A stretch of DNA of 16,006 nt from Acanthamoeba lenticulata (taxonomy: Eukaryota; Discosea; Longamoebia; Acanthamoebidae): the NCBI GenBank assembly GCA_002179805.1, contig NAVB01004211.1, forward strand, positions 1 to 16,006, in the 5' to 3' direction. The notes beneath the pieces are model-generated. The model saw only the letters and a program-made list of their open reading frames with translations. It was not told the origin of the DNA and did not search any database. Shown piece after piece: positions 1 to 9,068 of the stretch (positions within the stretch are counted from its first letter, which is position 1; every line of letters begins with the position of its first letter). The position numbers were made by a program, and so were the translations under genes.

Positions 1-1526
1 TCCGATCAAAATCTGCGCCAATTCACGCATGGGTGAGACCAGCAAGATCCTTTACTATCAAGTTCAGAGGAGGGAGCGCACCTTGGATGCCGTCATCCTC
101 CTCCATACCCGGCGCTTCATCAGCGTAAGCGCCCAAAATCCAATCAGCGTCATCTTTCTGAAGTGGGCAAGGTAAGGGAACGACTGGGGTGAGTCTCCTC
201 AAGCGAACTACGTCTACGCGTTGGAGGGAAGGGAAAACTCGACATACCTTGACTTTAGCAAAGGGAGTAGCCGTGCTTGTCTCCCACAGGAACTTGGAGA
301 TGTCTTTCTTGAACTTGTCGTTCATGGCCTCATCATGGAAGACAAGACTGAAGGTATGGGTCAGGCCCTCATGTGTGTAGGTCCAGATGACGGATCGCTG
401 AGTCTCGTCAAAGTGAATGTGCATGTCCGAGCCCACTTGCTGGGCGAGCGTAACAGCGCCTGACTGAATGATATACAGGACGTCTACGCTCATGGCAAGT
501 AGCAACATTAAGCGCTGAGGAGTGAGTTCATTCCATGACACCACCACATCACACCACTACGTACAAGTGATGGCCGACTTAGTGTTGACGGTGTTGTTGA
601 TAGCCACGTCAACTTGGCTCTCGACCAGGAGGAAGATGCCCGTAGAGGTGCTGTAGCGGAACAGATCGGCGACGTACTCGCCGACGCACTTGCCTTCCCT
701 CGTTTGCTCCTCGGGCGGCGGCGGCATGGGCGAGCGCATGTGTTCGATGGCGCCGGGAGACAGCGCGTCAGGCGAAGTCACGGTGGGCGAAGCCGGTGTG
801 CGAGAAATGGTGGGCGTGGCGACGGTCTTGATGGGCGTGCGCAGCTGCTCCTCAACACCGCCCAGAGCAGGTTCCCTGTCGTTGCCATTCATGTTTGTTA
901 GCAAAACACAGGAACCTTACCATGCTTTTATGCAGGACCCGGACGTACCGAGGCAAGAGCAGGGCTCGGAGATCATCATCGCTCGCCTCGGCGGCAGACC
1001 TCTCAAAAATAGCTTCCCACATGAAGCGGCACAATTGAGCCTCAAACACGCCAACGAAATCATCCTGTCGATCAAATTCGAAGAGGAAACGCGCTGAACC
1101 GAAGTCGTCGGTGACGTAGGTCCAGCTGAAGGCGGAGCGTTCAAGAGGGCCTAACTCTTTAGCCAAGTCCATGCCCTGGTGCAGATGGAACACCATTTCG
1201 GGCGGCACTGGCGATGCACTGAGATGAGACAAAATGTCGTTGGGCAAACAAAGTGCGGCAGGTTGTACCGTCGTCGTCCACAACTTCCTCCTCGACATCG
1301 CGCGTGATTCTAAGGCTCGATGTGTAGGGTTCTTGTCCTTTTTCAAGCTGAGCCCGAGCATTGTTGTACCTGCATTTGAAGGTGAGATCAAGTCCTTTGC
1401 AGATGCGCGAAAACCAGAAACGTACATGCAGGTCCACTCCCCTGCCTTCTCGTAGTAGAAGGTGCCATCTGCCTGCAGCTTCGGAGCAGCATCGCCCCAT
1501 CCAAGAATGGACTTGAGCAGATTCAT
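1..1526 (-). CDS. Vid27/DEM-family protein, N-terminal half (partial, multi-exon)
   Basis: Reading frames join through five GT-AG introns with matching phases. Exons are 1526-1426, 1369-1269, 1207-949, 875-565 and 459-248, then 157 leftward; the C-terminus lies outside the window. The product starts MNLLKSILGWGD and gives 328 residues by the end of exon 5. Two similar PH-like halves are seen. One (about residues 88-147) has SAFSWTYVTDDFG, then a Cys/Trp-Glu helix and an ASDDDL end. The other (about 259-320) has VIWTYTHEG, FSLVFHDE and KFLWET. Between them is a Pro/Thr-rich linker and a DLFRYSTSTGIF strand. This layout is that of Vid27 (yeast) and DEM (plants), whose C-terminal half is a beta-propeller. 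Yeast Vid27 is linked to vacuole import and degradation; the biochemical role is unclear. A further intron near 55-13 (GTAAAG to GCGCAG) is possible, so the left end is uncertain. Family call from memory of the pattern. Confidence 0.68.
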
Positions 1527-1662
1527 GTTCGGTTGACGATCAATCAAGAGAGTAAAGCAACGTTCTGCGGCTGGCGCCTTTTTTTTTCGCTTTCCCGCCA
1601 GTTTTTTTCGCTTTGTGCTGACGTCACTCTTGGCTCTCTGTCCAGTTTTGTTGTGCGAAGAA

Positions 1663-2769
1663 ATGGCTGATTCTGACCCACTGAGTGTGCCCCTGTTTGG
1701 TGGCGTGAGCATCAGCACAAGCGAGGTATGTTAATTCATGTCCACCTAAATGCATCGCAAAAATTTCAACTCCTCTTTTTACGCATGCAGCCCTTCCTCG
1801 GCGATGACGATCAAGACGATGTTCTTGGCAAGCCTTCTGTGGATGATGACGATGGGGAAGACATCTTCGGTTATAAGAACACAAAGAAGATTGACGAAGA
1901 TGACCTCTTCGACGGTCTGGATGACCCTCTTGTCGGCACCACGTGCGTGGACTCTGCTTAGGGACGAATATCGACACGTCCTTGGTTGACTGGAGTGTGC
2001 CGTCGTGCGTGTTCTGCTGCCAGGAGTGTGAAGAAGCCAGCGGTCAAGGCCAGCAGCGGTCTGTTTGATGACGATCAAGCTGCCGAGGACATGTTGTCAC
2101 ATGACTTCAACGATCTTCTTGTCCTGAAAGCCGTGCGTTCGTCGCTGTAGAAGCGCTTGCATGCGTGACTGCAGGCTGCATTGATTGCATGCTCACGAAC
2201 TACCACCGGTCGTGCGCGGGGTTGTGCCGTTGCGCACCGGTAGTCACACAAGGAGGAACCTGTCTTCAACGCACGACCCAAGGCAGTCGAGCTTGCTGCT
2301 GCCGATGAGGATGACGTGCGAGTGCCTGACATGTACATCGCCTCTTCTCGCTCGTGTGATGATAGCCCGCTGCTGCTCATACGTGGCACACACCAGCGAC
2401 CTGGAGAACCTGCAGCGAAGGGACAGCACATCAACAATACAGCCAAAGGGACGGGCACCGAGCCTCGGGGTACGGCCCACTACATTTTTCACCATTGAAG
2501 TCGATGTAGAAGACCACAAAGGAGAAGGCATCAATGGGCGCGGGCTGAGATAGACATGGCGGGTACAGGGTTCCGGTAGCGCCATCAAGCGAAGCACCGC
2601 CAAGACAGCCGCGCCAACAACCCTGGACGACGAGCTGTTCGGCTTGCTCGGGAACAGCAGCACATCTAGCGGTGGCTCGACAGACACCACATCGGCCGCG
2701 CTGGACGACATCTCGTCTTACATCGCCAAGCAGCAGCAAACCACGAGCAAGGGCCTTTTTGATGACTGA
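1663..2769 (+). CDS. Small acidic LF-motif protein resembling the FAM21/WASHC2 tail
   Basis: Exons 1663-1725, 1791-1942 and 2024-2132 are well supported: donors GTATGT, GTGCGT and GTGCGT, phases agree. Probable exons are 2253-2315 and 2416-2469, then a clear last exon 2569-2769 ending at TGA. This gives about 213 residues; an alternative splice that reads on past 2315 and rejoins after the CAG near 2388 would add a few. The protein is acidic and dotted with Leu/Ile-Phe motifs next to acids: PLFGG, EDIFGY, DEDDLFDGLDDPL, SSGLFDDD, DDELFGLLG and a C-terminal KGLFDD. There is also a PKGRAPSL stretch. Spaced LFa motifs of this kind form the tail of FAM21, the WASH-complex subunit that binds retromer on endosomes. 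The FAM21 head domain is absent, so this may be a separate adaptor. Its start is 136 bp from the divergent Vid27-like gene, so they may share a promoter. Confidence 0.5.
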
Positions 2770-3256
2770 TGATGACCCTTGGGTCATGTCGTGGGCCCTC
2801 TTTCCAATAAAAGGCCCTCCTGCAGGCCGCAGAACCACTCTACCGTTTCTATGCCTTCGTCCGGTCGCACTCGCACGACGTTGCCGCCGTCAGAGGTATC
2901 ACGATCCCTCTTCTTCCTGACACCCGGTTTCTAACGACACGCCGTATCCGCGCGCACTCAAACGAATTTTCGCCGAGAGCAGCGACTAACGCACAAGAAT
3001 GGTATTTTGTCGACGTGTCAACCGCGAGACGTGTGCAGCAGAGAAGGTGCGCGGAGGCCGCAGATTTGCGTCTTTTTCAAGTTCCACCTTCACCACAGAC
3101 TCCCTCCCTTAATACAGCCCGCACCCGCTCCGCCAGCGCCTGCGCCGCAACGCTCTTGGTCTCCGTACCCAAACGGCTTTTTCAACAACACACAATCGCT
3201 CAAACGCGACTCCAACCGCCTTGTTTTTTAGCCACCATTATTTCCCTATCAACCAA
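2770..3256 (+). other. Intergenic region and 5' leader of the decapping-cofactor gene
   Basis: After the AATAAA at 2806 no convincing coding exon is seen. From about 2950 the sequence is pyrimidine- and A-rich, like a 5' leader. It holds a short upstream ORF starting with ATG at 2999 (MVFCRRVNRE) that ends well before 3257. The leader also has a T6 run just before 3230. A non-coding first exon or intron cannot be excluded. Confidence 0.4.
2806..2811 (+). promoter_or_regulatory. Poly(A) signal of the LF-motif gene
   Basis: AATAAA lies 37 nt after the TGA at 2767-2769. Confidence 0.6.
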
Positions 3257-4470
3257 ATGTCTCAGCCGAATGCCAATACGGGAACGATGAAGAAGGGCCA
3301 GAGGGGCCATTCGACAAGACGGCGATTCACTTTCAGGTAAGCTGCAACTTCTTTAACAGGCCAACTCTTCTCGCGCGTTGTTGTTAATTATGTGAGTCAC
3401 ATCTTTCTTTAGTGAACCATCCGCGCCTGCCGAGCTGGCCGTGATTAAGGAAACTTACACCAACACGCGACAGCAAACCAACATCCCTAACCAAGCCAAC
3501 TCTACTACCTCCTCCACCCCTGTACAGCATGTAAGTGTATCTTAAGGCTCTCAATTCTTCTTCGAAGAATGATGCGCTTACCGCTCGTACTCTCCTCCTA
3601 CAGGAACGTAAACTTGTTGCCAAAGTCCAAGAGGAGCGAGAGCGAGCCGCTCTCCGAAAGGGCCGATCACTTCCCACAATGGGTCGCGCGAAGCGGGAAC
3701 GACGAATGGCCGATCTTTTCGGCCACGACTCGCCAGCCCAACAAGACTCGGGCTCCGCGTCAAGCCTTCCCAAGTCGCGTTCCCCGGCCAAGAAGACCAC
3801 GTGAGTCTCGCCTTATGGATGCTTTTCAATTTCTCTCCAATGCGTGCATGGGCCTGACCTTTCGCGCATTATTAGGTCAACGCCTGTCATTAAGATTGCC
3901 GCGCCGCGGCCCTGCCTGACCGATCCCACCACGCCGGTCCGTTGGGCTGGAGGCGCTTTTGAGAACTCGCCCCCGCCCAGCAGCCTTCCGATTCCCGTCT
4001 TTGACGACGAGGATCTTTCCTGCGGCTCCACTTCAGATGGTGAGCAGCCGCAACCCGTGGATTCTACTCTTATTCCCTTCATCTCCTCCTCGCCTGCTCG
4101 CCGTGGAGCAGCCAATCCCAACCAGTCTTCTCCTCTCCCGGCTGAAAACCAGCCCCTTTCTCCTCAAGCGACCATGCGGCCGCACAAGGAGTTCATCCAC
4201 CAGCCGCAGCCACCTCTCAACCTTTCTACTTCTCCTCTTGCTGGCCTCCACCACCCTCATCAACAACCTGTATTCTTGTTCCCCAGCCCTCACTATGTTG
4301 GACCCCTGAACCACTCGCCCGAGCCCTCGGCTTTCTACCAGCCCCTCTCGCCTCGGCCCGTCGCCTACGGTGCCCCGATCGCCGTGCCCGCTCACCCGCA
4401 GCCCAGTCGAGACTTGGATCAAATCTCGAGTGATCTGCGGAGGATGCTGGGCATCTCGGTCTCCACCTAA
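3257..4470 (+). CDS. PNRC/EDC1-like mRNA decapping cofactor
   Basis: Four exons, 3257-3336, 3413-3530, 3604-3800 and 3876-4470, join with consistent phases. The introns (76, 73 and 75 nt) have donors GTAAGC, GTAAGT and GTGAGT. The product is 329 residues starting MSQPNANTGTMKKG. Residues about 67-100 form a basic, charged helix (ERKLVAKVQEERERAALRKG). Residues 155-174 read WAGGAF-ENSPPPSSLPIPVF. This matches the aromatic-AG-x2-F-x2-SP-x-P-x2-LP-x-P motif by which PNRC2 and yeast Edc1 dock on the Dcp1 EVH1 domain to stimulate Dcp2. The rest is disordered and Pro/Ser-rich. A conserved-looking C-terminal helix, DLDQISSDLRRMLGI, follows and resembles leucine-rich short motifs of decapping partners. 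Likely role: activator of mRNA 5' decapping in cytoplasm or P-bodies. The motif is seen directly; function is inferred from the family. Confidence 0.72.
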
Positions 4471-5004
4471 AGGCCCCCACAAGTGTTCAGGCCCTTTACT
4501 ACTTCATCTTCCTCCTACCGACGCTGACGTTCGATCGCGCTTCTCTCGACGACGAACGCTTCTTTTCCTCATCCACCAGTTCCTTCTCGTTCACAAGTAC
4601 TTTTTTTTTGTGCTCTCTTCTCGCTCGACCGACTGCTCTTCCGAGTCTGTCGACCCTCGACCACCGCAACGACATCATCGGTGATGGTCGTTCCAGTTCG
4701 CTGACTTGAAGGCTCACGCTTCTCTCAGCCGACGTCAACTCTTTGACAACAACTCACTTCCGATTGCCACCAACACCACCAACCAACCGCCACTTCGTCC
4801 TCTCTGTCTTCTTCTTATCTCCCTTCAGCTCTCTCCACAATTCCTGTCCTATCCGCCCTCGAGCAGCCAAGTGCGCCAGAGACGAGGTCACCCCGAGTCA
4901 CCGTCGACAAACGATCGACAACGAACAATCTCTCTCCTTCTCCTCTTTCCTCTCGTGACTCGCGACCTCTGACGGCAGCGCTGGCTGCTCTCGCCTCAAA
5001 TAAA
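4471..5004 (+). other. Long pyrimidine-rich 3' UTR of the decapping-cofactor gene
   Basis: No credible coding frame follows the stop at 4470. The stretch is rich in TCTTCTC and CCAACC blocks, has a T9 run near 4600, and ends at an AATAAA (4999-5004). It reads best as a 3' UTR of about 530 nt, long for this window where other 3' UTRs are 20-60 nt. A spliced 3' UTR intron or a short non-coding transcript is possible. Confidence 0.45.
4999..5004 (+). promoter_or_regulatory. Poly(A) signal, decapping-cofactor gene
   Basis: AATAAA is the first canonical signal after the stop at 4470. It faces a minus-strand AATAAA cluster at 5041-5053, so the two genes end tail to tail. Confidence 0.5.
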
Positions 5005-5040
5005 CCCTAGCCCTTACGTTTTAGTCGTGGCTTCCTTTTT

Positions 5041-5053
5041 TTTATTATTTATT
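5041..5053 (-). promoter_or_regulatory. Poly(A) signals of the membrane zinc-knuckle gene
   Basis: The plus strand reads TTTATT twice (5041-5046 and 5048-5053), so the minus strand has two AATAAA hexamers 68-80 nt after the stop at 5121. Confidence 0.55.
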
Positions 5054-5120
5054 TGCGGCCGTTTAAAGATAAAATAAGACAACAAAAATTCTCAGTTCGG
5101 CCGAATCGTGCCTGGGGCGC

Positions 5121-5669
5121 TCAGCTCCTCTTGGTGTGGGCGCGCCTGAGAGGGCAGTCCTTGAAGTCGTGGCCAAGGACACCGTCGTAAGGGCAGGCGC
5201 GGGGGTTGATGATCGGGACGCCTTCATAAGAGAGCCTTGGGGTCGTGATGCGCCTGCCTAGGATGTCGTCCTTGTAGAAGCAGGGCAAGTGGGCTGGACG
5301 TCCGCAGCGAGCACACTGGTGGTCATTCGCCGTGGGGATGGAGAACGAGGAGGAGGAAGATGAAGGAAGGGCTAGGTGGGGCTCGTCCATGAACTGATCC
5401 TCCCCCGTCGGCTGGTCTTCGTCTTTGGTCGTTTCTGCCTGGGGCTCGTGGGTCGAGGCTGCCGAAGATGGCTCATCTTTCTCACAGGCAGAGGTCAGGG
5501 AGACCGTGGCTTGGGTCTTGGTGCGGGTCCCAAACAGGCGAGAAACAACGAAGTAAGCCGCAGTGCAGAGGCAAACGAGGATGACCAGTTCGACGGCTCC
5601 TGTGAGCGGGGCCGGATGGCAGGCACCCTCACAAGGAGTGGCAAGGCTGGTAGAGCGAAAGAGGTTCAT
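5121..5669 (-). CDS. Single-pass membrane protein with paired zinc-knuckle C-terminus
   Basis: Intronless, 182 residues. One hydrophobic segment lies at about residues 24-46 (AVELVILVCLCTAAYFVV), followed by Arg/Lys; no cleavable signal peptide is obvious. Next is an acidic, Ser/Thr-rich linker with a Ser6 run. The C-terminus holds C119-x2-C122-x4-H127-x2-C130. About 28 residues later comes C159-x7-H167-x4-C172, spaced like a CCHC knuckle whose second Cys is Asp162. The module ends CPLRR. The same module closes the divergent gene at 5933-9050, including ACxYxGVxGHxxKD and CPLR. Topology probably puts the zinc module in the cytosol or nucleoplasm. I do not recognise a named family; CCHC knuckles commonly bind RNA, single-stranded DNA or protein, but no function is claimed here. 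The first ATG of the frame is used. Confidence 0.65.
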   Translation of the reverse strand: MNLFRSTSLATPCEGACHPAPLTGAVELVILVCLCTAAYFVVSRLFGTRTKTQATVSLTSACEKDEPSSAASTHEPQAETTKDEDQPTGEDQFMDEPHLALPSSSSSSFSIPTANDHQCARCGRPAHLPCFYKDDILGRRITTPRLSYEGVPIINPRACPYDGVLGHDFKDCPLRRAHTKRS

Positions 5670-5932
5670 GTCAAGTGTGGTGTGTTCTGGGGCTGTGGGC
5701 TTGTGGGTGTGTTGGTCGAGCAGAGGATGTTGTGAGACGGCGTCGTGGTTGCCGTTTTATGCTGCAGCAAGATTCTCCTGATTGGCGGTGTAACTTTCAC
5801 ATGATTGGTCAAATGAATGTTTTGATTGTGGTTGGCCGTTGTCGAAAATTGAATGATAGGCAGCGAATTGTAAACTCAACCAATCGTCAGCGCTTTATGT
5901 GCCGTGTCAGTTGCTTTCGATTTTGGCTCTGG
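5670..5932. promoter_or_regulatory. Bidirectional promoter with CCAAT boxes in both orientations
   Basis: This 263 bp gap separates the starts of two head-to-head genes. It is less GC-rich than the exons. ATTGG (minus-strand CCAAT) occurs at 5781-5785 and 5804-5808, 112-135 bp upstream of the leftward ATG. CCAAT on the plus strand lies at 5880-5884, about 50 bp upstream of the rightward ATG. No clear TATA box is seen. CCAAT pairs are typical of NF-Y-driven bidirectional promoters; co-regulation is inferred. Confidence 0.5.
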
Positions 5933-8900
5933 ATGGATGAAGGTGAGGCTACCTCGCACAGCGGCATCGCGTCTCAAAGCAAACTTCTCAAGTTCGTTTC
6001 TTTCCTCCTTTAACCCTCTTCTTGAGCTGCCACCAGCTGCAAGTGCATCTTTTGTTTGTTTACTTATAATGCTTTGCTTTTCATTTCTTTGTTTTTCTTT
6101 TTTAGGGCGACCCTCTGGTCGACTTTGGGCGAGAGCGATGTAGCCATCAGCCCCGGCACCACTTACATGGTGCAACTCGAGCTGCGACTTCCCATGTCGC
6201 CCCTGCGCCTCCATCGGCTTGTCCTCCACGCGCCCTCGGCCCAGCCGCCCCAACAACAGGCCACAAAACAGCTTATTGTCGACCAGCGCCTGGAGCTGCA
6301 GGTGCTGGTGGATGGTGCGCCTTTACCACTGCTCGAAGTGTGCAGTTTCTGGATCAAGAAGAAAGACAAGCGGAGCTACCTCGAGCACGACCTCACAAAG
6401 GAGCCCCTGAGCATTCGACTACATGCCGAGCAACCCGACCCTCATCGTGCCTCTTTGCTCTACACGGGTTCCCTCTACATTCGCTTCAACATGCGCGGCA
6501 AGCAAAGCCAGCGTTGGCAGCTGCGCGCAGCAATTCCCGGTCTGAGCCCGGCCGCGGTGGACACCATCCCCATTGTCTTCTACGGCGGCAAGCGCAAGGC
6601 CGCATCACCCTCACCCTCGCCTTCCTCATCTTCATCCACTTCGTCTTCATCCTCGTCTTCCCAGATGGCTTCCTTCTCCTCATTGTCTCCACCATCGGCG
6701 TCCACAAGAAGCTTGATGCCGCTGGCCTCTGGCCCGGCTCACGCCTCACAACCGGCCTCCGCAGAATCGAACTCGTCTGCCCCAATCCGGGCACCACGCC
6801 AAAGCCCGATGCCGCTCGCGAGACCTCCTCCGCTGTTGCCCGCGGCCGTGGCCACCGCCTCGCCGATAGGAGATGTGGCGGTGGCGGCCCAGTCGGCAGC
6901 CGCCGCATTGATGGCCCAAAGCGCGTTGATGGCCCAGCCACCCAAGCCCGCAGGACCCGGCGGGCCGCAGCCCTCCCACCAAGAACCGGCGCTGGTGCCG
7001 AAGCCGCAGCAGCCTCAAGCCGCGGCGCAGCCGCTGCCGCCGGCGCCATTGGCGCTTGGTGGCGCCCCCGCGTTGCCGCCCTACACACAGCTCGCGAGTA
7101 CGCTCAGCGAGGTCACGCATGTCAACCCGAAAGTGATTCGCCTGCGCTCGTTCGACGATGAAGTCGTCGTTCGTGTCTTTGGCCAGCACCTGTTGGCCCA
7201 TGACGGGCCCTTTCTGGTGCGGTTCTACGGGGATTACTGCAACGAGCAGTTCGAGGCCTCGGCCGAGAACGGCCCCAACCCCAACGGCCTGCAGCAGGTG
7301 ACCTTTCGAGCCGGCCGGCTGTTTGGACGCAATTCGATCCGTATACTGCCCGAGGACCAGATCGAGTGTCGCGTCGAATGCTCGTGTGGGGGCGTCCTCA
7401 TCACGCCTCGGAAGCGCTTGGTCTTCAAAATCGGTGAGTGTCCTTTCTTCTATGATTTCATCATCTTTTTTTTAATCAATTTTTTGTCTGTTTGTGTTCA
7501 GATTCCACCTTCAGGGCTCCACCTCCCGCGGCACGGGCGGAACCGACGAGGGCGAGGACGACGATTACGACGACGGGGAACAGCCCCGGGCCACCGCCGG
7601 CCAAGAAGCCTCGCACAGCCGTCGAGCCCGCGCCGCGACATCAACAGTCTGGGGTGCGACCGCGACCGCCCGGCCACCCGCAGCCACAGGCCGAAGCGCT
7701 CGGGCCCGACTTCATGGTGGAGGAAGGCGACAACTACGATGACCACCTCGACGTCGATCATGACGTCGACCAGGAGGAAGTGGCGGAAGCTCACGTGGGC
7801 GTTAAAGCCGAGAGCCAGGTGAAGGACCACACAGATGACGATGACGATGACGAAGAGCCGCACGATGAGGAGCAGGACGTCACCGTTCAAGAGGACGACG
7901 GAGAGGGGGATGGTGAAGACAGCGTCGACACTGGAGGCCTGATGATCGCGCAGGCCGAGGTCTCGTCAGAGGACGACGAGCCGCAGACCATCCTCCATGA
8001 GGAGGAAGAAGAGGAAGAAGAGAGAGACAGCAAAGTCGAGCATGGCAGGCGCGAGCAGGAGGCGAAGAAGGACGTTGCGACAGATGACGGAAAAGTCGAC
8101 ACAAAGATGGAGATGGAGGTCGAGGACATTCTCCGTCGAGGGCCTACGCAGATCGACCCGCAACCTCCTGGGCTTGACCCGGCGCTGATGGCAGCCGCCT
8201 CGAGGGCCTCCTATGCCTTGGGTGGGTCATCGGTGATCCGCCCGGCCATCTCCACAGCGACGCCCGCCAAGCTGTCGTCGTTGCCGCAGGCATCGGCGCT
8301 AGCGCACGAAGCCGCCGCCGGCCGCGGCGCCACCAAGGGTTCCGCCGCCCAGGTGCAAGGCCGGCCTGCCTATGCCAACATCAAGCCACAGCCACATCCA
8401 CTCGTCGTTGCGGCCTTGGCCCCCAACATTTCTCGCGGCTCGCAGCGTCCTCCCCCGACGGCGGCAGCTCCCGTAGTGGTACCCAGGGTCGCCGCCTCTC
8501 CGGCCGCCGCTTCGCAACCGTCACTACCTGGCGTGGCCATCCGACCCAAGCAGCCGGAGCTTCAGCCTCGTCCTCCCAACTCAGCATCGGCCTCGCCATC
8601 ATCATCGTCGTCGTCGTCTTCGTCGATTCTCTTCCCCACCGGAGGCGTGCGAATGGGCCCGCAAGCCTCGGTGTTGGACAGTCTGCCAGAGAAGCTGCGC
8701 GCGGCGGCGCGAGGCATTCCGACGTCCATGTGGCGGCCGGTCGCCAAGAATCAGGGACCCTGCCCGCGCTGTTCTGACGCACACTCCCGGCCCTGCTACC
8801 GATCCAACCGCGCAGACCTCGCCCAGAAACGTACGATCAACTGCTTTGGGGACGAAATCGTGCTCAACGACGCGTGCCGGTGCGCCACAAACCCAACAAG

Positions 8901-9050
8901 TGGCATTCTTATGTTTATTCTTTTATTTATTTTGTGTTTGTTTATGATCCAATGCGCAGGTACTGCGGGGTACCGGGCCACTTCTATAAAGACAGCGAAG
9001 GGGAGAAGTGCCCACTTCGGTGGTGGCACAACAACCAAGGCTCAGTGTAA
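5933..9050 (+). CDS. Large acidic, Ser/Pro-rich protein with IPT-like region and paired zinc-knuckle
   Basis: Exons 5933-5991, 6106-7433, 7502-8879 and 8960-9050 give 951 residues with consistent phases; donors are GTTCGT, GTGAGT and GTGCGC. An upstream in-frame ATG (5897) is possible but sits only 13 bp from the CCAAT box. Residues about 30-180 are beta-rich and globular. A Ser tract (about 187-207) and a long Ala/Pro/Gln linker follow. Residues about 358-462 alternate strands (VIRLRSFDDEVVVRVFG, then VTFRAGRLFG) and resemble an IPT/TIG Ig-like fold. A highly acidic region spans about 535-670, then another Pro/Ala/Ser linker with Ser9. The C-terminus has C883-x2-C-x3-H-x3-C. It ends with a knuckle CRYCGVPGHFYKD plus CPLRWW that is split by the last intron. 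The tail matches the divergent membrane protein. Composition suggests a nuclear regulator; that is inference, and no family is recognised. Confidence 0.62.
8914..8931 (-). promoter_or_regulatory. Minus-strand AATAAA cluster inside the last intron of the large zinc-knuckle gene
   Basis: The plus strand has TTTATT at 8914-8919, 8922-8927 and 8926-8931, giving three minus-strand AATAAA hexamers. They could end the leftward transcript from about 9718, or simply reflect the AT-richness of this intron. Confidence 0.3.
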
Positions 9051-9068
9051 ACTCTTGACTTGTGGACA

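Noticed and set aside
1208..1268. A 31-nt intron with a GTTTGC donor in the Vid27-like gene
   Set aside because: It would keep the frame but is too short to splice plausibly; the 61-nt GTACAA intron ending CGCCAG keeps the same frame.
4706..4972. Plus-strand ORF of 88 codons after the decapping-cofactor gene
   Set aside because: Low-complexity Ser/Leu/Arg from a pyrimidine-rich 3' UTR with no domain and no codon-like pattern.
8590..8630. TCG/TCA repeat as a microsatellite or CRISPR-like array
   Set aside because: It encodes a Ser run in frame within a disordered linker; there are no spaced repeats anywhere in the window.
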